From the NCBI GenBank assembly GCA_021286965.1, contig JAJTBK010000566.1, positions 1-5,604 of the forward strand: a stretch of DNA of 5,604 nucleotides. The letters run 5' to 3'. Positions within the stretch are counted from its first letter, which is position 1, and every line of letters begins with the position of its first letter. Source of the stretch: Comamonadaceae bacterium (GTDB lineage Bacteria; Pseudomonadota; Gammaproteobacteria; Burkholderiales; Burkholderiaceae_C). The notes below the pieces were generated by a model, which was not told the origin of the DNA, did not search any database, and was given only the letters and a program-made list of their open reading frames with translations. Below are positions 1-4,722 of this stretch, piece after piece. The translations under genes were made by a program, and so were the position numbers.

Positions 1-1325
1 CCACCTCGCTCCTGGCCGAGGCGTTCTTGTACGAGGAGCAGACGCGCCGGGGCATCTCCAGCCACCACTGGCAGGAGTTTGAAGACGTGGCCGACCACTG
101 CACGATTTGCCACAAGTGCTACAACCCCTGCCCGGTGAAGATCGACTTCGGCGACGTCACCATGGCCATGCGCAACCTGCTGGTGATGATGGACAAGAAG
201 AGCTGGCGCGCGGGCAACAAGCTCGCCATGGCCATGCTCAACAGCACCGAGCCGCGCACCATCAACCTGCTGCGCGCGGGCATGGTCAACGTCGGCTTTC
301 CGGCGCAGCGCCTGGCCGTCGATGTGCTCAAAAGCGTGAGCAAACCGCAAACCGCGCGCCCGCCGGCCACCGTGGGCGCCGCGCCCATCAAAGAGCAGGC
401 GATCCACTTCGTCAACAAGAAGCTGCCCGGCGGCCTGCCGACGAAGACGGCGCGCGCCCTGCTCGACATCGAGAACAAGGACTACGTACCCATCATCCGC
501 GACCCGGGGACGAGCAGCGATTCCGAGGCGGTGTTCTACTTCCCCGGCTGCGGCTCGGAGCGCCTTTTTTCACAGGTGGGCCTGGCGACGCAGGCCATGC
601 TCTGGCACGCCGGCGTGCAGACCGTGCTGCCGCCGGGCTACCTGTGCTGCGGCTATCCGCAGCGCGGCAACGGCCTGCAGGACAAGGCCGAGAAGATGAT
701 CACCGACAACCGCGTGCTGTTCCACCGCGTGGCGACGACGCTGAACTACCTGGACATCAAGACCGTGGTCGTCTCCTGCGGCACCTGCTACGACCAGCTG
801 CAGGGCTACGAGTTCGACAAGATCTTCCCCGGCAGCCGCATCGTGGACATCCACGAATTTTTGCTGGAGAAGGGCATCACCCTGCCCGCGGGCCAGGGCG
901 GCTACCTGTACCACGAGCCCTGCCACAACCCGATGAAACAGGGCGATTCCATGGCCACGGTGCGCGCGCTGGTGGGCGACAAGGTGCTCAAAAGCGAGCG
1001 CTGCTGCGGCGAATCGGGCACGCTCGGTGTCTCGCGTCCCGACGTCTCCACCCAGGTGCGCTTTCGCAAGACGGAAGAAATCAGGAAGGGCGAGGCCGCT
1101 TTGCGCGCCAGCGGTGCCGTCGGCGCGCAGGACAACGTCAAGATCCTCACCAGCTGCCCCAGCTGCCTGCAGGGCATCTCGCGCTACCAGGACGACCTGC
1201 AGACGGGCCTGCTCGAAGCCGACTACATCGTCATCGAAATGGCCAAGCAGCTCCTGGGCGAGAACTGGCTGCCCGAGTACGTGGCGCGCGCCAACGCGGG
1301 CGGTATCGAGCGGGTATTGGTATGA
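1..1325 (+). CDS. FAD/Fe-S oxidoreductase, C-terminal part (5' end outside window)
   Basis: The reading frame is open to the left edge (first whole codon at base 3), so the gene begins upstream; the TTG at 27 is only an internal leucine. The visible part is an iron-sulfur module. A CxxCxxCxxxCP ferredoxin-type motif has cysteine codons at 99, 108, 117 and 129. Two CCG cysteine-rich domains follow: the first has Cys at 549, a CCG at 645-653 (C-X31-CCG spacing) and CGTC from 777; the second has EPCH around 915-926, CCGE from 1002 and CPSC from 1155. This arrangement is known from GlcF/LldE/HdrD-type subunits that bind Fe-S clusters and pass electrons from a flavin to quinone or disulfide. In Betaproteobacteria such modules end very large proteins with an N-terminal FAD-binding 2-hydroxyacid (lactate/glycolate-like) dehydrogenase domain, often annotated DUF3683; I infer that here, but the flavin domain is not in the window. 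The stop overlaps the next gene's ATG by four bases. Substrate unknown. Confidence 0.9.
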   Translation, partial: TSLLAEAFLYEEQTRRGISSHHWQEFEDVADHCTICHKCYNPCPVKIDFGDVTMAMRNLLVMMDKKSWRAGNKLAMAMLNSTEPRTINLLRAGMVNVGFPAQRLAVDVLKSVSKPQTARPPATVGAAPIKEQAIHFVNKKLPGGLPTKTARALLDIENKDYVPIIRDPGTSSDSEAVFYFPGCGSERLFSQVGLATQAMLWHAGVQTVLPPGYLCCGYPQRGNGLQDKAEKMITDNRVLFHRVATTLNYLDIKTVVVSCGTCYDQLQGYEFDKIFPGSRIVDIHEFLLEKGITLPAGQGGYLYHEPCHNPMKQGDSMATVRALVGDKVLKSERCCGESGTLGVSRPDVSTQVRFRKTEEIRKGEAALRASGAVGAQDNVKILTSCPSCLQGISRYQDDLQTGLLEADYIVIEMAKQLLGENWLPEYVARANAGGIERVLV

Positions 1326-1768
1326 GTTGTGTGCTGTGCGACACCGACGGCGGCCAGTTGGTCTGGCGCGGCGAGAAGCTGCGCGTGATCCGTGCCGAGG
1401 AAGAGGCCGAAAAAGGCTTTCCCGCCTTCTACCGCGTGGTCTGGAACGGCCATGCAGCCGAGTTCTCCGGCCTCACGCCGCCCGAGCGCCAACACTGCAT
1501 GGAGGCCGTGGCCGTGGTCGAGCAGGCGCTGCGTGCGCAGCTCGCGCCCACCAAGATCAACCTGGCGGCGCTGGGCAATATGGTGCCGCACCTGCACTGG
1601 CATGTGGTGGCCCGTTTTGACTGGGACAGCCACTTCCCCGCGCCCTTGTGGGCCAGTGCCCAGCGTGCGCGCGACCTGCAGCTCGAGCAGGCCGTCAGGG
1701 CGCGCCTGCCCGCGCTCGAAGACCTGCTGCGCGCGCGTTTGTCGAACCTTGCCCCTTCTGCGTCATGA
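1322..1768 (+). CDS. HIT family protein (histidine-triad nucleotide-binding)
   Basis: This is a 148-residue protein with the histidine-triad signature HLHWHVV at residues 90-96 (His90, His92, His94), where the middle of the active site attacks the alpha-phosphate of nucleotides in this superfamily. Asn80 and the NMVPH lead-in to the triad also fit the HIT fold. An N-terminal CxxC (Cys3, Cys6) is seen in some HIT subgroups and may bind metal. Family members are small cytosolic nucleotidyl hydrolases or transferases acting on AMP-lysine, Ap4A or similar compounds; the substrate here cannot be told. The ATG at 1322 is chosen because it gives the expected compact MSCVLC start and overlaps the preceding stop as ATGA, with a weak GAGCGGG ribosome site 7 bases upstream. 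The frame stays open far upstream inside the oxidoreductase gene, but that extension has no HIT-like character. It is probably translated by coupling in an operon with its neighbours. Confidence 0.93.
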   Translation: MSCVLCDTDGGQLVWRGEKLRVIRAEEEAEKGFPAFYRVVWNGHAAEFSGLTPPERQHCMEAVAVVEQALRAQLAPTKINLAALGNMVPHLHWHVVARFDWDSHFPAPLWASAQRARDLQLEQAVRARLPALEDLLRARLSNLAPSAS

Positions 1769-2169
1769 GCAAATCCCCCATTCCCCAGGCCATCACGGTG
1801 CACGAGCAGTCGCGCGTGCTCGAAGTCGTGTTCGACGATGGCGCGCACTTTCGCCTGCCGTTCGAGCTGCTGCGCGTGTACTCGCCCTCGGCCGAGGTCA
1901 TGGGCCACGGCCCGGGCCAGGAGGTGCTGCAGACCGGCAAGCGCGAGGTCGCCATTGTGCAGCTCGACGCCGTCGGCCACTACGCCGTGCAGCCCACCTT
2001 CTCCGACGGCCACGACAGCGGCATCTTCACCTGGGCCTACCTGTACGAACTCGGGCGCGACCAGGCACAGCTGTGGCAGCGCTATCTCGACCGCCTGCAG
2101 GCCGCCGGCGTAGAGCGCGATGCCCCCATGCGCCCCAAGGCCCACAAGGGCGGCTGCGGCGGGCATTGA
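1765..2169 (+). CDS. DUF971 / gamma-butyrobetaine hydroxylase-like N-terminal domain protein
   Basis: This 134-residue protein consists almost entirely of one DUF971 (GBBH-like N-terminal) domain. Recognisable parts are the strand pair around residues 18-35 (LEVVFDDG then FRLPFELLRVYSPSAE) and the hallmark SDGHDSGIFTWAYLYEL segment at 80-96. In eukaryotic butyrobetaine and trimethyllysine hydroxylases this domain precedes the oxygenase and binds zinc; here no oxygenase follows, and the N-terminal zinc cysteines are absent, leaving His83 plus a short C-terminal GGCGGH tail as possible ligands. DUF971 is also found fused to Mrp/ApbC-type Fe-S carriers, so a link to Fe-S or metal handling is possible, but the function of stand-alone members is not established. 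The ATG at 1765 overlaps the HIT stop (ATGA) and has no clear ribosome site, implying coupled translation. It sits upstream of ubiE, as I recall from other Betaproteobacteria. Confidence 0.88.
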   Translation: MSKSPIPQAITVHEQSRVLEVVFDDGAHFRLPFELLRVYSPSAEVMGHGPGQEVLQTGKREVAIVQLDAVGHYAVQPTFSDGHDSGIFTWAYLYELGRDQAQLWQRYLDRLQAAGVERDAPMRPKAHKGGCGGH

Positions 2170-2225
2170 TGCTATTCTTTCGGTAGCTGCTCGCGCAGTC
2201 TGGATAAGCGCTGTGGCCTGATTTC
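2168..2225. repeat. Comamonadaceae-type dispersed repeat-like element
   Basis: Immediately after the DUF971 stop codon lies an unusually AT-richer, structured segment. It holds the inverted arms GCTA (2171-2174) and TAGC (2184-2187), extendable to a six-pair RNA stem with two G-U pairs around a CTTTC loop, then GCGC arms at 2193-2196 and 2208-2211, the latter inside the palindrome AGCGCT. The blocks GTAGCTGCTCGCGC, GGATAAGCGCT and GGCCTGATTT match, from memory, the pattern of a short non-coding repeat scattered between genes in Acidovorax, Polaromonas and relatives (ATAGCTGCTTGCGC ... GATAAGCGCTAGAGGCC). Only one copy is in this window, so repetition cannot be shown here; the family assignment is recollection, and the edges are approximate. 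Confidence 0.5.
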
Positions 2226-2273
2226 ATTCATTTTTGCGACACATGCCCCAGGCCCGTGCGGGGTTGTCGCTGT

Positions 2274-2290
2274 ACGCCGGGCGCCGGCGT
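2274..2290. repeat. Perfect 7-bp inverted repeat upstream of ubiE
   Basis: ACGCCGG (2274-2280) and CCGGCGT (2284-2290) are exact reverse complements separated by GCG. The repeat ends 18 bases before the ubiE ATG. As RNA it would form a tight GC hairpin; as DNA it would sit just upstream of the -10-like TACGAT at 2294-2299, a position where a repressor could act. No T-run follows, so it does not look like an intrinsic terminator. In GC-rich DNA a short repeat like this can arise by chance. Confidence 0.5.
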
Positions 2291-2293
2291 CCC

Positions 2294-2299
2294 TACGAT
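2294..2299 (+). promoter_or_regulatory. Possible -10 box close to ubiE start
   Basis: TACGAT matches TATAAT at four of six positions and ends nine bases before the ubiE ATG, so transcription from it would begin at or next to the start codon. There is no Shine-Dalgarno sequence between it and the ATG (the spacer is C-rich), which fits a leaderless message. I could not find a convincing -35: TTGTCG at 2264-2269 is 24 bases away, too far. Treat this as weak evidence. Confidence 0.22.
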
Positions 2300-2308
2300 T
2301 GCCCCCCT

Positions 2309-3040
2309 ATGAGCACCACGCATTTCGGTTTTGAAACCGTCGAAGAACAAGACAAGGCGCGCCGCGTGCGCGGCGTGTTCGACTCCGTTGCCTCCAAGTA
2401 CGACGTCATGAACGACTTCATGTCGGCCGGCCTGCACCGCGCCTGGAAGGCGTACACCGTCATGGTGGCGAACCTGCGCGAGGGTGACCAGGTGCTCGAC
2501 ATCGCTGGCGGCACGGGCGACCTGTCGCTGGCCTTTGCCAAAAAAGTGGGCGCCTCCGGCCGCGTGGTGCATACCGACATCAACGAAGCCATGCTGCGCG
2601 TGGGGCGCGACCGCCTGATCGACAAGGGCGTGGTGCTGCCCACCCTGGTGTGCGACGCTGAAAAGCTGCCCTTCCCGGACGGCCATTTCGATCTCGTGAG
2701 CGTCGCCTTCGGCCTGCGCAACATGACGCACAAAGACCAGGCACTGGCCGAGATGTGCCGCGTGCTCAAGCCCGGTGGCCGCCTGCTGGTGCTCGAATTT
2801 TCCAAAATTGCCCAGCCGCTGGCCAAAGCCTACGACTGGTATTCCTTCAACGTCCTGCCGCGCCTGGGGCAGTTCATTGCCGGCGATGCCGACAGTTACC
2901 GTTATCTGGCCGAATCCATCCGGATGCACCCCGGCCAGGAGGAACTAAAAGCCCTGATGCAGAACAATGGATTTGGTCATGTGGATTATCACAACATGAC
3001 CGGCGGCATCGTCGCCCTGCACGTGGGCATCAAGTGCTGA
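2309..3040 (+). CDS. ubiE: Ubiquinone/menaquinone C-methyltransferase UbiE
   Basis: This 243-residue class I SAM-dependent methyltransferase methylates 2-polyprenyl-6-methoxy-1,4-benzoquinol in ubiquinone synthesis and, in organisms that make it, demethylmenaquinol. Both family signatures are intact: [16 protein letters not shown] at residues 31-46 and [15 protein letters not shown] at 151-165. The SAM-binding motif [13 protein letters not shown], is at 62-73, the acidic end of strand 2 is HTD at 88-90, and the conserved FGLRNM is at 134-139. Length is close to the 251 residues of E. coli UbiE. The ATG at 2309 is chosen because the protein then begins MSTTHFGF, the usual family N-terminus; the frame runs 25 codons further upstream, but those residues are unlike UbiE. 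The 139-base gap before it suggests its own promoter rather than coupling to DUF971. The enzyme is expected to work in the cytoplasm with the membrane-associated Ubi assembly. Confidence 0.97.
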   Translation: MSTTHFGFETVEEQDKARRVRGVFDSVASKYDVMNDFMSAGLHRAWKAYTVMVANLREGDQVLDIAGGTGDLSLAFAKKVGASGRVVHTDINEAMLRVGRDRLIDKGVVLPTLVCDAEKLPFPDGHFDLVSVAFGLRNMTHKDQALAEMCRVLKPGGRLLVLEFSKIAQPLAKAYDWYSFNVLPRLGQFIAGDADSYRYLAESIRMHPGQEELKALMQNNGFGHVDYHNMTGGIVALHVGIKC

Positions 3041-3081
3041 TTTTTTTTCCAACTGCTCCTCGATAGAAAGCGAAACAAGAC

Positions 3082-4092
3082 ATGAAAAAACTGTGGCCTG
3101 TGGTTCTGGTCGCCCTGCTGACGCTGGCCCATGTGGATGCCGACGCCCGCCGCTTGGGTGGCGGTACATCCATGGGTAAGCTGTCGAGCAACGTCACGCA
3201 GCGCGAGGCGGCGCCGTCCGCACCTGCGGCCCCGGCGCAAAATGCCGCGCCGCAAAACGCCGGCGCACAAAACGCTGCCAAGCCCGCCACGCCGGCGGCG
3301 CCCGCCGCCGCGCCGAAAAAACCCTGGGGCGCCATGCTCGGCGGCCTGGCCGCCGGCCTGGGCCTGGCCTGGCTGGCCCACTCCCTTGGCCTGGGCGCGG
3401 CCTTTGGCAACGTGCTGCTGTTCGCCCTGCTGGCGTTTGCCGCCGTGGCCGTCATCGGCATGATCATGCGCTCGCGCAAGCCGGCCCAGTCGGCAGCAGC
3501 GCCGTTTGCCTTCCAGGGCGCAGGTGCGGGCGCTGGCCCGGTGCCGGTGAACGCCCCGGTGGCGCCGCAGTACAACCCCGAGAAAATCGGCAACGACGCC
3601 TCCGCCCGCCCCTGGGAGACCCAGGGCACGGCCTTCGAGGCCGCGCGCCCGGCCGCTGGCGGCGTGGTCATCGGCTCGGCCCTGGCAGGCTCGCAGAACT
3701 GGGGCGTGCCGGCAGATTTCGACACCGCCGGCTTCCTCGCCGCCGCCAAGCGCAACTTCGTCACCCTGCAGTCCGCCTGGGATCGCGCCGACGTCGCCAC
3801 CCTGCGCTCGATGATGACCGACGACATGCTGACCGAGGTGCGCAGCCAGCTCGCCGACCGCGAGCAGCACCGGGGCAGCGAGCCGAACCACACCCACGTG
3901 GACGTGATCGAGGCGCAGCTGCTGGGCATCGAAGACCTGGGCAGCGACTACATGGCCAGCGTCGAGTTCTCCGGCATGATGCGCGAGGAACAGGGCGCCG
4001 GTTTGAGCCCGTTCCGCGAAGTCTGGAACATGACCAAGCCCAAGAGCGGCAGCAGCGGCTGGCTGGTGGCGGGCCTGCAGGCTTTGCAGTAA
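3082..4092 (+). CDS. Tim44-like domain protein, exported or membrane-anchored
   Basis: This 336-residue protein has a clear signal sequence (MKK, hydrophobic core at 4-16, ADA at 20-22 as a likely cleavage site), then an RRLGGGTSMGK segment that I recall as conserved in bacterial Tim44-like proteins. Next comes a low-complexity Ala/Pro/Gln/Asn linker (about 43-80), a long hydrophobic region at about 83-129 that could hold two membrane segments, another loose linker (130-210), and a C-terminal Tim44-like domain (about 212-334; FLAAAKRNFVTLQSAWDRAD, the LRSMMTDDM turn, and the WLVAGLQAL end). Tim44 domains have an NTF2-like fold; in mitochondria Tim44 recruits the import motor to the inner membrane, but bacteria lack that system and the role here is unknown. 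The start at 3082 yields the signal peptide; a strong ribosome site is not evident. It lies 41 bases after ubiE and 69 before ubiJ, so a role connected to quinone synthesis or membrane organisation is a guess from context. Confidence 0.92.
   Translation: MKKLWPVVLVALLTLAHVDADARRLGGGTSMGKLSSNVTQREAAPSAPAAPAQNAAPQNAGAQNAAKPATPAAPAAAPKKPWGAMLGGLAAGLGLAWLAHSLGLGAAFGNVLLFALLAFAAVAVIGMIMRSRKPAQSAAAPFAFQGAGAGAGPVPVNAPVAPQYNPEKIGNDASARPWETQGTAFEAARPAAGGVVIGSALAGSQNWGVPADFDTAGFLAAAKRNFVTLQSAWDRADVATLRSMMTDDMLTEVRSQLADREQHRGSEPNHTHVDVIEAQLLGIEDLGSDYMASVEFSGMMREEQGAGLSPFREVWNMTKPKSGSSGWLVAGLQALQ
3236..3280 (+). repeat. Three 15-bp imperfect tandem repeats within the Tim44-like gene
   Basis: Three units of the form GC-CAAAA-YGC repeat with an exact 15-base period; the CAAAA cores start at 3238, 3253 and 3268. 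They encode Gln-Asn-Ala every five residues (Q53, Q58, Q63) in the Ala/Pro-rich linker. The period is a multiple of three, so gain or loss of a unit would alter linker length without shifting the frame. Confidence 0.7.
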
Positions 4093-4104
4093 GACAGCAA
4101 CCCT

Positions 4105-4136
4105 AGGCGCAGCAGCCCTTGGCGGGCTGCAAGCCT
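4105..4136. other. Strong RNA hairpin between the Tim44-like gene and ubiJ
   Basis: GCAGCCC (4112-4118) and GGGCTGC (4124-4130) form a perfect seven-pair stem around the loop TTGGC. AGGC (4105-4108) and GCCT (4133-4136) add four outer pairs across a small asymmetric internal loop (three bases against two). The structure starts 12 bases after the Tim44-like stop. No run of T follows it in either direction, so it is not a classical intrinsic terminator; it could protect or process a 3' end, or weaken read-through into ubiJ. Confidence 0.55.
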
Positions 4137-4147
4137 GGTGGATTGGG

Positions 4148-4153
4148 GATAAT
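4148..4153 (+). promoter_or_regulatory. Candidate -10 box close to ubiJ start
   Basis: GATAAT differs from TATAAT at one base and ends eight bases before the ubiJ ATG, so transcripts would begin about one to three bases ahead of, or at, the start codon. The GGGGG between them lies only two bases from the ATG, too close for a normal Shine-Dalgarno site, which supports a leaderless or nearly leaderless message. No good -35 is seen at 16-18 bases: the best TTG-type match, TTGGCG at 4119-4124, is 23 bases away and lies in the hairpin. Confidence 0.38.
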
Positions 4154-4161
4154 CGGGGGCT

Positions 4162-4722
4162 ATGGCAACACAGTCCCCTTTTTCATTCCTGCAAGGTCTT
4201 TTCGAGCGCGTCGCCGCCGGGCCGCAGCCGCCGCAATGGATGGTGCATGAGGTGCAGCAGCGCGTGGTGTTGCTGCTCAACCATGTGCTGATGCAAGAGC
4301 GCGAGGCCATGGCGCGCCTGCTGGCGCAGCGCGGGCGCGTGGCGCGGGTGCAGTGGCGCCAGTATTTCATGGCCTTGCAAATCACCCCGGCCGGGCTGTT
4401 CAACCTGGCTGCCGACGGCGCCGTGGCGGATCTGCAGATCGAGGTCACCGAACCTTCGCCCCTGGCGCTGGCCCAGGCCGCGCTGCGCGGCGACAAGCCC
4501 ACCATCCGCATCCAGGGCGACGTGCAGCTCGCCGGCGAGATCCAGTGGCTGGCCGACCACGTGCGCTGGGACATCGAGGAAGACCTGGCGCGCCTGCTGG
4601 GCGACGCACCCGCGCACGTCATCGCCACCACCGCGCGGCGCGTGCTGCAGGCGCTGGCGAGCTTTGCCGCGCCGCTGGCGGGCAAGGCGGCCCCTGCCGT
4701 GCCGGAGCGGAACCTGCCATGA
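4162..4722 (+). CDS. ubiJ: Ubiquinone biosynthesis accessory factor UbiJ (SCP2-like)
   Basis: This 186-residue protein (about 200 in E. coli) fits UbiJ in sequence and in place, between the Tim44-like gene and ubiB. Its N-terminal two thirds are SCP2 sterol-carrier-like: a hydrophobic helix around residues 33-45, strands at about 68-95, and the characteristic end [18 protein letters not shown] at 117-134, followed by [14 protein letters not shown] helical tail (about 150-175) corresponds to the region that in E. coli pairs with UbiK. UbiJ is needed for aerobic ubiquinone synthesis; it binds lipid in its SCP2 domain and helps hold the Ubi enzymes together in a soluble complex. Older annotations call it YigP or a SCP2 domain protein. 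The ATG at 4162 gives the expected N-terminus. Its stop overlaps the ubiB start as ATGA, so the two products are probably made by coupled translation. No ubiK is seen nearby. Confidence 0.92.
   Translation: MATQSPFSFLQGLFERVAAGPQPPQWMVHEVQQRVVLLLNHVLMQEREAMARLLAQRGRVARVQWRQYFMALQITPAGLFNLAADGAVADLQIEVTEPSPLALAQAALRGDKPTIRIQGDVQLAGEIQWLADHVRWDIEEDLARLLGDAPAHVIATTARRVLQALASFAAPLAGKAAPAVPERNLP

Noticed and set aside
107..1321. An upstream extension of the HIT frame inside the oxidoreductase gene that would make a 553-residue protein.
   Set aside because: The extra residues are Arg/Gln/Ala-rich shadow sequence, while the HIT protein has a natural start at 1322 overlapping the previous stop.
1648..1764. 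A longer start for the DUF971 protein within the HIT gene.
   Set aside because: The extension is Ala/Arg-rich shadow of the HIT C-terminus; the ATG at 1765 gives a normal DUF971 length and the ATGA overlap.
2234..2308. A 25-codon N-terminal extension of UbiE.
   Set aside because: The added residues are unlike the family, and MSTTHFGF at 2309 is the expected UbiE beginning.
2228..2929. Open frames of 233 and 177 codons on the minus strand opposite ubiE, and similar ones (about 300 codons) opposite the Tim44-like gene.
   Set aside because: They are fully contained opposite well-supported genes and show only compositional, not domain-like, sequence.
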